Source: Pyropia yezoensis (taxonomy: Eukaryota > Rhodophyta > Bangiophyceae > Bangiales > Bangiaceae). Taken from it: a stretch of 64,000 nt of DNA. The position numbers were made by a program, and so were the translations under genes. The notes beneath the pieces were generated by a model. That model saw only the letters and a list, made by a program, of their open reading frames with translations, was not told the DNA's origin and ran no database searches. Positions 20,478 through 30,221 of the stretch are shown piece by piece; the first letter of the stretch is position 1, and every line of letters begins with the position of its first letter. Location: positions 31,785,547-31,849,546 of the forward strand of contig CM020619.1 in NCBI GenBank assembly GCA_009829735.1, in the 5' to 3' direction.

Positions 20478-21491
20478 GTGCGGTGTAACACCTGCCATCC
20501 CCGGTACATACCGACCGACTGTGTGGCTGTCATAATGCCTCATACGACGTCACTGCGGAAGGGTGGACGAAAGCGCAGCCGTCGTGCCTCCGGCGGTGCC
20601 AACAATCTACCTGCTTCTGGTCAGCCACGTGTGTCCACTGGCCTGCCGGCCCTCCCACATGGCGGGTATGGCAGCCGTCGTACCTCTGGCGGTGCCAACA
20701 CTCTACCTGCTTCTGATCAGCCAGGTGTGTCCACTGGCCTGCCTGCCCTCCCACATGGCGGGTATGGCTTCACACCGAGACCTCACGCCTCTCCAGCGGC
20801 TGGTCATTACAACGTTGTGCCGGGTCCACACGCCTTCCCACAAGGTCCCGGCGGTCCGCACGCCTTCCCACAAGGCTCCGGCGGTCCGTATGGCTTCCCA
20901 CGAGGTTCCGGCGGTCCTTATGGCTTCCCACAAGGTTCCGGCGGTCCGTATGGCTTCCCACAAGGTTCCGGCAGTCCATATGGCTTCCCAAAAGGTTCCG
21001 GCGGTCCGTATGGCTTCCCAGTAGGTCACGGTGGCCAAGTAGATCACGGTGGCTTACCATGGGCGCACACCCTCCCTCTTGGTCCGCATGGCGTCCTTCC
21101 GGGCGCGCATGCGCCGGGGCCGCATACCTTCCCTCCTGGGCCAGGGATCTTCCCCGTTGCCCCTCAAGGCTTTCAACTGTGGACCCACGCCCCTCCCCTG
21201 GGTCCGCATCATTCTCCGGATTTACGCGTTCCTCCCCCTGGCCCGCAATATCCTCCGGATTTACGCGGTGTTCCCCCTGGCCCGGGTGTCTGCTATGGCT
21301 TTCCACCCAACTTCCCAGCTGCCCCTCCCCGCCGCACAAGGCTGGGTGGGGTCAGGAGGGAATGCAGGGGGAGGCCCCCACGGGGCTCGTTTCCGTCGCA
21401 CCGCAGGAGGTGTCCCACCTACTGTGCGGCCTCCTGCTGCAAGCACTGTGCGCAGAGGCACGCGCTCCCCCAGTGGGCGCGGCGGCCGTGA
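20478..21491 (+). CDS. Gly/Pro-rich repeat protein
   Basis: A 337-residue plus-strand frame. After a short leader come two 32-residue repeats (RRTSGGANTLPASDQPGVS-type; 96-bp DNA repeats at 20,592 and 20,688). Then about seven 10-residue repeats GGPYGFPQGS (30-bp DNA unit, 20,825-21,025), then proline-rich HTFPPGPG-like sequence, and a basic Cys-containing tail. Such GPYGFP arrays resemble structural, adhesive or low-complexity scaffold proteins, but no family is recognised. The leader has no clear signal peptide. From about 21,330 an overlapping frame becomes acidic and may be the true continuation (see next entry), so the 3' end of this gene is uncertain. Confidence 0.5.
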   Translation: MRCNTCHPRYIPTDCVAVIMPHTTSLRKGGRKRSRRASGGANNLPASGQPRVSTGLPALPHGGYGSRRTSGGANTLPASDQPGVSTGLPALPHGGYGFTPRPHASPAAGHYNVVPGPHAFPQGPGGPHAFPQGSGGPYGFPRGSGGPYGFPQGSGGPYGFPQGSGSPYGFPKGSGGPYGFPVGHGGQVDHGGLPWAHTLPLGPHGVLPGAHAPGPHTFPPGPGIFPVAPQGFQLWTHAPPLGPHHSPDLRVPPPGPQYPPDLRGVPPGPGVCYGFPPNFPAAPPRRTRLGGVRRECRGRPPRGSFPSHRRRCPTYCAASCCKHCAQRHALPQWARRP

Positions 21492-22516
21492 CGGACGGCA
21501 TAATGTGCGTGCAGCGGCCGGGGGCAGTAGCCGGGGAGGTGCGGCGGCCGGCGGCGCCGTGGGCAGTGCCACGCCGACCTCTGACGACGACAAAGAGGGT
21601 GGTGGGGTGGACGCGGACGCAGAAGCGCGTCTGCTGGCCACAGACACACCGACCGACGACGATAAAGAGGTTAATGGAGTGGACGAGGAGGCAGAAGCGC
21701 GTCTGGAGCGGGTCATGAATGAATGACTGGCCGAGCTCGAGGCCAACACGACGGTCATGGGTGTGCAACCCCCCGCAGGTGGACACCCGCCTACTAGCCC
21801 ACGAGCCTGACGACCGTCGATTGAAGACAGTGCGGAGGCACCGGTACCGGCCGCGTCTGCCCCTGTGCCGGCATCCCCCGTCATCCTGATTGGTGATTCG
21901 TCTACCTCCTCCGCCTCAACGCCCGCGTCACCCCGCCCAGTTGGGGGGTCTCCGACCACGTCTGCCTTCGCTGGTCGTGGCCTTGTCTGTCTGAAGACTC
22001 GTCGGGTGAGGAATCGTCCCCGTCAGGCGGTCTTGCAAGCGACGACTCCGGCGTGGCACCCGGTCAGATGCTGCCGGTCCCGGAGAGGTCTCCCCCGGTG
22101 CATTGGAAGCAGGGACAGGGAGAAACTCCGCGCCCGTTGGCGGTGCTGCCTGTGCGGAGGAAGACGTCGTTGCTGGTGGCGCCGACGACAACACGGAAGG
22201 ATCGGGTGAGGAAGACCTTTTGCAGCGGCGGGGAAGCGACTGGAGCGTCGTTGACAATGGCGACCACGACTGTGGCGACGACGACGGCCGGAGCCGCAGT
22301 GACGCCCCGGGGGACGTTGACATTGCACAGCCACCAAATCCATCAAGTGGCTGCACGCGCGCCCGGCGCAGTGGACAACCGACTCTGCCCCTCTTGAGGT
22401 ACAGCAAGAACAACGGTGTGTCCGGGGAGATGCGCGTCCCGCTCCGCACCAGGACGACTGCCATGCGATCTGACACGCTCGCCACTTTGGGTGATGACCC
22501 ACGGACAGCCCCTTAG
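21330..22516 (+). CDS. acidic low-complexity coding-like sequence, exon structure unresolved
   Basis: Several plus-strand frames in turn look coding. 21,330-21,726 ends in an acidic repeat (TPTSDDDKEGGGVDADAEARL, then TPTDDDKEVNGVDEEAEARL). 21,865-22,010 has VILIGDSSTSSAS and SEDSSGEESS-like text. 22,103-22,516 has DDNTEGSGEEDLL and GDHDCGDDDGRSRSD. The duplicated acidic unit and the Ser/Asp/Glu-rich text resemble disordered regions of nuclear proteins. Frames change without splice sites I could fix, so this may be an intron-containing gene linking the Gly/Pro-rich frame to the HA-like protein, or separate decayed pieces. Confidence 0.35.
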
Positions 22517-22548
22517 GTATCACTCGACGGCCTGGCGGATCGGTCGGG

Positions 22549-23601
22549 GTGTCACGCTTTCCCACCCGGGGCAACCCGGTCCGAAAAACGAAAGTGGAGG
22601 AAGGTCATGAGGCTGCTCAAGAAGGCGATGCCTACGATTCTGGAAGAGGCCGCGCTTGCGGCGGCAGAAGGCGCACAACATCCTCAAACGGTGGCCACCG
22701 ACCCGGCAGCCAGAAAGGTACGGTCGGAGGAAGCGAGGCAAAGTTTGTTTATGTCTACGTCTATGTCAAGGACCGTTGCAAGACGTGCGTCAATGCGGTT
22801 TACGGCGGCAAGCGGTGCTACCTGGATCCTATCACAATAACGACCGTTCCGAGTGCATTCAACGAACGGGACCGCGCGCACCGCGATGCTGTTTCTGAAC
22901 GAGGCCACACGACCCTGTTTGATACTCACTACCGACGACACCCAAAAGAGATTTGGCGGACAATCGTCTACTACTACACGGGCCCGGACGGGGACATTCC
23001 CATTCGAATGGCGGTGACCGCGGTGGAGCAAGCCGTCTACCGCGTGCTTGAGGAACACGGCATGGCGGCACGCAACAGCAAGAGGCCGTCGGTATCGGCT
23101 GTCCCGCTTGTTCCTGTTGTCGGGGACACTGACGAGTGGCGAAAGCTACGCGCCAAGCTGGTGGTGTACAAGGAGGAAAACGGGGACATGCGGGTCGCTG
23201 ACATGACGGGGCCACTGAGTACCCGAGTGCACAACATGCGGCTTCAGCGCGGACTTGGTGACCCGGCGGAGGAGCAGTGGCTCATTGACCAGGGCTTTGA
23301 GTGGGAGGCGGACCGTGCAAGACGTGCAGAGCGAGGCCTGCATCGGCGGCAATGGCCTCTCGTCAAGGCCATGATCGCATGGCTGGAGAGCCACGAAGGT
23401 GACCTGCCTTTGCGGCTGCCACGGGCTTTGCGGTTGCCACAGGGGCCGAGCAGGCAGAGCGGTCAGCATGCCGAACGGGAGGCGATGACAGCAGGGGACC
23501 GTTTGCGCAAGAGGTGGGTCCACTCGATCCGGATCTACGGGGGCGTGTCCCTCGATCATGCGAAGCGCATCAATGCGGCGTTTTTGCGTGGGCGGGGGTG
23601 A
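22549..23601 (+). CDS. helicase-associated (HA)-like repeat protein
   Basis: A 350-residue frame. The N-terminal 75 residues are disordered and basic. Residues about 75-110 carry VYVYVKDRCKTCVNAVYGG, with a CxxC pair. From about residue 200 the sequence follows the HA-domain pattern (Pfam PF03457: W, then a helix, then GD or GH, then LGxW-like, R, and a final GFxW). First: EWRKLRAKLVVYKEENGDMRV to IDQGFEWE. Second, weaker: QWPLVKAMIAWLESHEGDLPL to RKRWVHSIRIYGG. An earlier IWRTIVYYYTGPDGDIPI segment may be a third. HA domains are thought to bind nucleic acid and are abundant in several algal lineages. The frame ends in TGA at 23,599-23,601, but the same frame continues open into the glycosyltransferase-like piece. 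Confidence 0.55.
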   Translation: MSRFPTRGNPVRKTKVEEGHEAAQEGDAYDSGRGRACGGRRRTTSSNGGHRPGSQKGTVGGSEAKFVYVYVYVKDRCKTCVNAVYGGKRCYLDPITITTVPSAFNERDRAHRDAVSERGHTTLFDTHYRRHPKEIWRTIVYYYTGPDGDIPIRMAVTAVEQAVYRVLEEHGMAARNSKRPSVSAVPLVPVVGDTDEWRKLRAKLVVYKEENGDMRVADMTGPLSTRVHNMRLQRGLGDPAEEQWLIDQGFEWEADRARRAERGLHRRQWPLVKAMIAWLESHEGDLPLRLPRALRLPQGPSRQSGQHAEREAMTAGDRLRKRWVHSIRIYGGVSLDHAKRINAAFLRGRG

Positions 23602-24438
23602 CCTTCCGGACAAGGTGATGGACGGCGTTTCATTCGTGGCGAGGGCAGCAGAGGCCACCATAATGTCTCACTGCATTTGCATGTCTTCGATATTTGTGAC
23701 AGGACCTACTTGCAGGCGTCGCGGCTCAGCTTCCTCCACAGCTTCCTCCACGAGGCGCACCTGGCGCGCATCCGCCGGTACCGGCTGGCCAAGCTCACCT
23801 TTGACACCGCCCTGGCCGTGGCGCCGGGGGGCGCGGAGCCCCACCGGCTCGCCCAGTCGGGGCTTGACAACCCGCTCGACGCGCCGGGCACGATGCGCCT
23901 CCGCTACGCCGCCGCCGAGGCGTGGATGACCCTCCACCGGGACTTTGTCACCAAAGCCGTCACGGGGGACCTGTCGCGGCAGCTGCTGGCGCTGCTGGCG
24001 CCAACGCTGGTGCCCGAGGAGCACTTTTTCGCCATGCTCGCCGCCAACCACCTGGCCCTCTGGGCGCGCACCGCCAAGGATGCGATGCGGGGGATTGTGT
24101 GGACCCACCAGGGGGTGCCGTCAGAGGGCGCCCGCCCCTACTATGTCGACTCGCGGGACCTAGACAGCTGGGAGTACCTGCTGGCCGACCGGGTGCTCGG
24201 CACGAGCGCCATGTTTGTCCGCAAAATGCAGGACGTGGACGACCCCCTCATGGACCGCATTGACTCGGAGAGCCCGGGGGTGGCCGGCGCTGGCAGCGGC
24301 CGCGCCGACAATGCGTCGGCGGCGGCGGCCAAGGCGGTGCGGCTGAACGAGCGCCTCACCTGCCATCTGCGGTGGCAGGCTGCTGGCCAGCCACAGGGGC
24401 CCGTGGCGTCAAGGCGGCCATGTGAGCACTTGCGGTGA
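23602..24438 (+). CDS. GT14 core-2/I-branching-type glycosyltransferase, C-terminal part
   Basis: From about residue 60 of the open segment this matches the C-terminal half of the Branch family (Pfam PF02485): AEAWMTLHRDFV, then LVPEEHFFAMLAAN (the family's vPDEhyF segment), RGIVW, a YYVDSRDLDSW stretch, and FVRKMQDVDDPLMDRID (the FARKF/D-x-x-D end). These Golgi type II enzymes transfer GlcNAc or xylose onto glycans. The N-terminal half with the membrane anchor and donor-site motifs is not visible; the frame simply continues from the upstream HA-like frame across one TGA. No ATG opens it cleanly (first ATG in other frame near 23,662). Most likely a partial gene or a 3' exon after an acceptor such as TTGCAG at 23,716; a fused gene interrupted by a stop is less likely. 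Confidence 0.55.
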   Translation, partial: PSGQGDGRRFIRGEGSRGHHNVSLHLHVFDICDRTYLQASRLSFLHSFLHEAHLARIRRYRLAKLTFDTALAVAPGGAEPHRLAQSGLDNPLDAPGTMRLRYAAAEAWMTLHRDFVTKAVTGDLSRQLLALLAPTLVPEEHFFAMLAANHLALWARTAKDAMRGIVWTHQGVPSEGARPYYVDSRDLDSWEYLLADRVLGTSAMFVRKMQDVDDPLMDRIDSESPGVAGAGSGRADNASAAAAKAVRLNERLTCHLRWQAAGQPQGPVASRRPCEHLR

Positions 24439-24609
24439 GAGCCGTGGGTGGGTGGGGGGGGGGATGGGGGTGGGGAGACGATGGGTTCACGTCGCCCACT
24501 CAACGATGGTATAAAATAAAAAGGTAGGCATGTATGTACATACAGAGCATCCTGGGCACCCGTACACAGGGAGGGGCCGGTCGTCTAGTACTGGGGAAGT
24601 ATCGACGAC

Positions 24610-26552
24610 TTACTTCCCTGTCAGAAAGAGCGTGCCCTTCTGCGGGGCAGGCAGCGTGGAGCCAATGCCGAGCAGCCGCTGACCCAGCGTGGCGCCGTGG
24701 GTGGCTGGGTCGGCCGACGAGGCAGCGCCGGAAGGCTGGCCGCTCGGCTTGGTGCTCCCTTCTACTTCCGCTGCCCAGGTGCGGAAGAGCGTCGCTTCGT
24801 CCCCGTCCTCCTCCAGGAGCTGGATGTCCGGCGGGTTGCTTGTCGAGTGGAGCTCACCGTCCGGCCCAACCAGCGCGTCCAGCTGGCGGCCAAATTGGAA
24901 CAGGATGGCGGCGCCCACGGGCTTGCCGGCGTGCTTCTTGGACCAGTACTCCATCTTTCGCTTAGCTGCTAGGGTGGTGTTGACGGGAGCCCGGCAGTCG
25001 CGCATAGTGTGGCCAGGGTTGTCGCAGTTAAAACACCCAGAGATAGTGAGGGGGTCAAACTGCGGGGAAGGGGCAGGTCCGACGCGCTCTACCTCCGACT
25101 CACATTCCGCCCCATCCCCGTCGCCGTCGGTGGTGGGCGCCACGGGCGGGTCCCCGTCGTCGCCCCCCTCTGTCGTCGGCGCCAGATCATCGATCGGCCC
25201 GTCGGTTGGGGGCGCCCCCCCGTCGGTCCCCTCTGCAGTGGCGTCGGGGAGGAGGGGCTCCTCGCCCGGTGCCCCGACCCCCGCGCCGCCGCCGCCGCCG
25301 TCCCCATCCACTACCACTGGCGCTTCCGTAGGCGCAAAGTCCTCCTTATCGGCGGGTGCCGCCGCGTCGGTGGGCGCGGGGCTGTCCCCGTCGGGGCGTG
25401 CGGCCGTGTCGGTCGGCGCGGGGTCGTCGGCCCCCTCTGCAATGGCCTCGGGGAGGAGGGGCTCCTCACCCGGTGCCCCGACCCCCGCGCCGCCGCCGCC
25501 GCCGTCCCCATCCACCACCACTGGCGCGTCGGTGGGCGCGAAGTCCTCCCCATCGGCGGGTGCCGCCGCGTCGGTGGGCGCGGGGTTGTCCCCGTCGGCG
25601 TGTGCGGCCGCGTCGGTGGGCGAGGGGCCGTCCCCATCGGCCGGTATCGCCGCGTCGGCTTGCGCAGCGTCGTCGCCGTCGGCAGGTGCCGCCGACGGGC
25701 CCGTCCCGACCTCATCCGCGTTCCCCTCCTCACCCCCGGTGGGCAGAGGCGCGGGCGTCGGCGCCAGGTCAGAGCCCGGCACGCCTGTCGGAAGCGCCCC
25801 TCCGTCGGCCTCTGTGCTGGTCTCGGGCAAGAAGGGCTCCCCGATCGGTGCCCCAACAGCCGCCGTGCCGCCGCCGCCGTCCCCGTCCCCATCCACCGCC
25901 ACGGGCGCGTCCGTGGGGGCAACGTCGTCGTCGTCATCGCCGCCGGCGGGGTCCGCCGACGGGCCCGCCCCCACCTCATCCGGGTCTCCCTCCCCCTCTC
26001 CCTCCCCCTCGGTGGGCAGACGCGCGGGCGGCGGTGCCGCCGGCTTCGCCGTCGGCACGCCACCGGCCTCTGACGCGGGCTCGGCGGTGGCGCCGGCGCC
26101 GTCGGGGCCGCCGGGGCTACCGCCGCCCCCACTAGGGGAGCCCGCCCCGCCGCCACTGGCCGGAGCGGGGGGGGTCAACGCCCCGGGCGGCGCGGGCGGC
26201 GGTGGCGGCACCTCAGTCGACGGCGCGGCGAGGGGCCCCTCGTCGGGCGTCAGCTCGCCCCCGCCCGGCGCCGGTGCCGCCGGCGCCTTTGACGGCGTCC
26301 GCGCCACGGCGGGGGCCTCCCCCCCACCCCCCGCCGGCGGCGGCAGCGTCGTGGCGGCGCCGCCGCCGGCGGGCGCCACCGACACACCCGTGGCCGCCGG
26401 CCCGGGCCGCGGCGCCGCCCCCGCCGACGGCACGCCCGTCGACGGGGGCGGCACGGCCGGCGGCGGCGGCGGCGGCGGCGGCTGCGGCGCCGTCACTGCC
26501 AGCGCATCCTCTGCCGCCGGTGCGGGCGGCGGCGGCGGCGGAGCCACCACGA

Positions 26553-26597
<45 letters not shown>

Positions 26598-27042
26598 ACC
26601 ACCGGGCGGGTATCCCCACACCGCCAAACGCAACGGGAGGCGACGGTGTGGGTGCACAGCCCCCCCTCCCCCCCCCCGCCCCCGCCCCCCGGCCCCCGGT
26701 GGTGGCGGCGGCGGCGGTGGCGGTACGGGTACGGAAAGACCCCCCGGCACACCCCCGACCGCAAGCACAGGGGGCCAACCGCAAACGGCCGCCGCCCGTC
26801 GGGGGTAAACGTCCACTCCACCCGGGGGCGGCCCCGCCGCTGGCGGCCGGCCACCGCCACCGCGACCGCCCCGGCCGGCGGCGGCGGCGGCGGCGGCGGG
26901 GTGGCGTGGGCGGGGGCGGCCGCGGCGGGGGTGGCGGCGAGGCCCACCAGCGCGGTGGCGGCGGCGGTGGTGGCGGCCGCGGCCGCCGCCGCCACCACCA
27001 GCCGCCGCCAGAGGGGGGGGTGGGGCGGCGCCGCGGGCACAC
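24610..27042 (-). CDS. CCHC zinc-knuckle protein with long acidic/proline-rich region
   Basis: An open minus-strand frame of up to 810 residues. The N-terminal third (27,042 to about 26,500) is Pro/Gly/Arg low complexity crossing a C40 run, so the true start is uncertain. The middle is disordered with two near-identical repeats of the type PTDAPVVVDGDGGGGGAGVG followed by APGEEPLLP, and many ADGD/PTDA units. The C-terminal 150 residues look structured: a CCHC knuckle CFNCDNPGHTMRDC (near 25,020-25,060), then basic AAKRKMEYWSKKHAGKPVG, then a final segment ending LFLTGK. CCHC knuckles bind single-stranded nucleic acid and occur in RNA-processing proteins and in retroelement gag; the knuckle followed by a basic helix resembles copia-type gag ends, so a domesticated origin is possible. 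No pol genes adjoin it. Confidence 0.6.
26558..26597 (+). repeat. poly(C) run (about 40 C)
   Basis: An uninterrupted run of about 40 C inside the Pro/Gly-rich portion of the zinc-knuckle frame (poly-Gly on the coding strand). Its length is likely imprecise in any assembly and could shift the frame. Confidence 0.9.
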
Positions 27043-27088
27043 CCGCCCGCCGGGACCGCGCGCCGGGCACGGCCATCGTCACGAAGGG

Positions 27089-27089
<1 letters not shown>

Positions 27090-27119
<30 letters not shown>

Positions 27120-27132
27120 GGGGGGGGGGGGG
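27090..27132 (+). repeat. poly(G) run with a single C
   Basis: G29, one C, then about 13 more G. It lies directly upstream of the zinc-knuckle gene's open frame on the opposite strand. Confidence 0.9.
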
Positions 27133-27139
27133 CCCTGCC

Positions 27140-28496
27140 GGCACAGACGACGGAGGGAACAAGGGGGGGATCGGGAAGGGGCGAGAAAGGGGACAGACCA
27201 GAGGAGGATGGGGAGCAGCAAGGGGGTGGACGCGCCCCAGGAGAGAACAACGGGAGCGGCGCTGGACCCCGGGCGGTGCCGCGGGAGGCTGGGCTGGCCC
27301 GCGTTCCTTCCCCCCGCCCCTCACCCGCGGCGCGGGTACCCTAAAAACGGGGACGGGGGCACCGCCACAGACACCACCCCCACACACACCCCCACACCCC
27401 CTGCCCGCCCACCCCGTCCGCGCACCCGCCCGCGCCCCGACCCCGCACCCCCCCACCCGCCCGCGCGGGTAGACCTACACCCGCCGGGTGTCCCCGCTGC
27501 GGCGCGGGCACCCCCCCAAACCCCCTCACCCCACCACACACCCACCCATCCCCCCCAAGGGTGCCACCCGGCGTGCGGGCTCCCCACCGCCGCCACTACT
27601 CACGGCGCCGCGCCACGGGCGTCGGCGGCCGCGCCATGGCGGCCCCCACCACCCGACGACGCGGGGCGGACACGCGGGGGGACGCGCCGCCCCTGCGGGT
27701 CGTGGCGGCCGGCGGAGAGCCGCGGAGGGGCGGGAGGTCGCCGCCGTAATCCACCGCGGGGGGGGGGGGGGGGGGGCGGGCGCCGCCTGCGTCTTGCGCT
27801 GCAGGGGGGCGGGGAGGGCGCGGCCATCTGCTGCGGGCCGGGGGCACCCCGCCCGCCTCCACCGCCCTACCCGCGCCGCCGTCGCGCGGCGGGTGCGCGG
27901 GGAGCAATGACACGGCCGCCTTCCTCCCCCCCCCACCCACCCACCCCCCACCCCCCCGTCGCTCCTCCCCCCTGTCCTTCCCGCCCCCCCGCTGACACGC
28001 CGCCCGCGGTGGGGGTGGTGGTGAGGCGGCAAATGGGCTCCGCCGCCGCCGCCGCCGGCGGTGGGTGGAGAATGCACCACAAGGGGGACGCCGCGGGCAA
28101 GGACCACCGCGGGCGGCGCGGGCCGTGGGGCCCCACCGCGGTGGCGCCCGCCCGCCCCCGCCCGCGCAGGCAAGGCGCGGCGGCACGGCCCGCGGTGCGG
28201 CGGCGCCGACGACAACCTCCCCGCGCGCCGCCGGTCGCCGCCCCTGCCCGGCGCCGGAGGCGGCGGCGGCGCACCCCACCCCCGCACGCCGCCCGCGCGA
28301 GGTGCGGGGCGTGGAAGGGGAGGGGGGGAAACGGGCGGGCACGTGCCCCCCCCGCGGTGCCGCCTATGGCGCGCCATCCCCGCCGCGCAGGGAGGGGGAA
28401 AGCGCCGCCGCCGCGCATGTCCCGAGGGAGGTGCGGGGTGTCCCCTCCCACCTCGGGGCGGGGGGGGGGGGGGTCCCGCTCGGCCCAACCACTCGT

Positions 28497-28533
<37 letters not shown>

Positions 28534-28857
28534 CCCGCGGGGGGGGTGCCAACGACGGGGCCGCGGTGGCGGCGGCAAGGCAATGACACTGCCGCCGCCG
28601 CCAATGGCGGCGGCGGCCGCCCCGCGGCGGATGCGGCGGCGACAACGACAGCGGCGGCGGCGGCGGCGGGCGGTTGACCGAGGTGGGGCGGGGGGGGTGG
28701 CGGGCACTGCCTCCCACCGCAAGGCGCGGGGCGCCCGCGGGGCCGCCACGCCGCGGGCAACCACGCCCCCGCGGGGGCACGCATCCCTCCCCCACACTGG
28801 CGGGCGCCGCCGGGTGCAAGACGAGAGAGAGAGAGGGAGCGAGGAGGGTGAGGTGGT

Positions 28858-28894
<37 letters not shown>

Positions 28895-29365
28895 GAGCGC
28901 AATTGGGGCCCACACACCCCGCACGTCCGGGGTGTGGTGCCCTGCCGCGCACGCGCGCCTGTCGTCGGGCGGGCGGGCTCTGTGGGGGGGCGGCCCCACG
29001 GGGGCGCCCTGCGGGTGCCGCCGCGGCGCCATCGCGGGACACACGCCCCGCGACGGCGCGCCACGCATCGGCGCGCGGGCGCGTCACGCGGGGACCGCGT
29101 AGCGGCCGCGAGGGCGCGTCACGGGCAACGCGCTTTGCGGGCCGACGCGGCACCGGCGCGGCGTGTGGCGTGTGTGGCTGGCGGACCAACCTCGAGGTTG
29201 CGAAAGCAGTATCCACTCGGCCTGAGGGGACCACCCGCCCCCCTGGATTGCCTGGAATCGGCCCCCCCCCTGGTCCCCTGGGATCTGGCCCCTACGGGGC
29301 GGCGGGGTGGCTAGGGCGCCCCGCCCGCCGCCGCGGGCGCCCGCCCGGCGGCACCGGCACCGCCA
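27140..29365. other. extremely GC-rich region without supported gene; several poly(G) runs
   Basis: CpG-rich sequence with frames of 250-530 codons open on both strands at once. The translations are Pro/Arg/Ala/Gly runs with no motif, and they exist only because stop codons are rare at this GC content. Long G runs occur at about 27,760-27,776, 28,498-28,532 (35 G) and 28,858-28,893 (36 G). I support no gene here. CpG-island or replication/transcription-start functions are possible but not shown. Confidence 0.5.
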
Positions 29366-29368
29366 CTA

Positions 29369-29441
29369 GGCTGTTTCACAAATTCGTCGACAGTGCTCGA
29401 GCAGTGCTCTCGGTTGCACTGCCGGTCCACAGCCACGTGTA
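29369..29441 (+). repeat. PIF/Harbinger left terminal inverted repeat
   Basis: Begins GGCTGTTTCACAAATTC, then AGTGCTCGAGCAGTGCTC, then GGTTGCACTGCCGGTCC. Each block has a counterpart in the reverse complement of 33,780-33,858, in the same order. The middle block is itself nearly palindromic around CTCGAG. Confidence 0.75.
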
Positions 29442-30221
29442 CGATGCTACGTGGCGGCGAGCGCTGTGATGATTCGGGGCCCCACGCTGGCCGCGTCATC
29501 ATCTGGAAGCCTCGACCCTTGCAATGGCGTGCTATGAGTGGTCCAATCGGGCGAAGTGATTTACGTAACACGGCCAGCGGTTGTTGCGCCGCCCGCCAGC
29601 AGCGGCCGGTGATGCGACCGCATGGCCCGCCTGCGTGGCCTCGGGGCGGCCGCACCCTCATGCCCTCAGGGGTGCACACAACGCTGCTCGCTGGGTCTCC
29701 GACGCTGTCGGTAGGGCTCCACATGGCCGTGGGATCCGTCGCCCTGGCTACAAGAGCAGCCCCCGCTGACCAGCTCGGGTCCCGTCCCGTCTGCACCGTC
29801 GACAGCGAGCACCTCTCCGAGATCCTGTACAGCGCATCCTTGCGGCGCTTCCCCGGCAGCCGCGTCTCCTGCACGCGAAACTGTCCCCCTCAATCTCCCA
29901 CGCGTCGCTGTCCATCCAGACCCTCAGGTTAGTTATCCACTCTCTTTTTTGCGCCGAGCTGCACGGCGAGGGGCTCCTGGTGGTGACCGTCTGCCTGTCG
30001 TGAGCTATCCACCCCCTTTTTCGCGCAGTGCTGCACGGCGAGCGGCTGCAGGAGGTGACCGTATGCGTGCTGTCGTAGCAAATATTCATGGTGGGTGTCT
30101 GACTTTTTGAGGATATCTTGCTCTTTTTTCTCGCCGTGTGTGTGCATCTATTTTTTCCTTGGATGCGTGTGCGAGTGTGCGTGCGCTTTCATTCTGTGCA
30201 CCTACGTCTAGTCAGCAACAA

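Noticed and set aside
24689-27472. A 927-codon plus-strand Ser/Pro/Gly frame
   Set aside because: It lies opposite the zinc-knuckle gene. The minus strand has a CCHC motif and an ordinary C-terminal region, whereas the plus frame is uniformly low complexity.
27526-29234. Several 450-530-codon frames on both strands
   Set aside because: All are open simultaneously because stops are rare at this GC content. No motif or start context favours any of them, and poly(G) runs of uncertain length would shift them.
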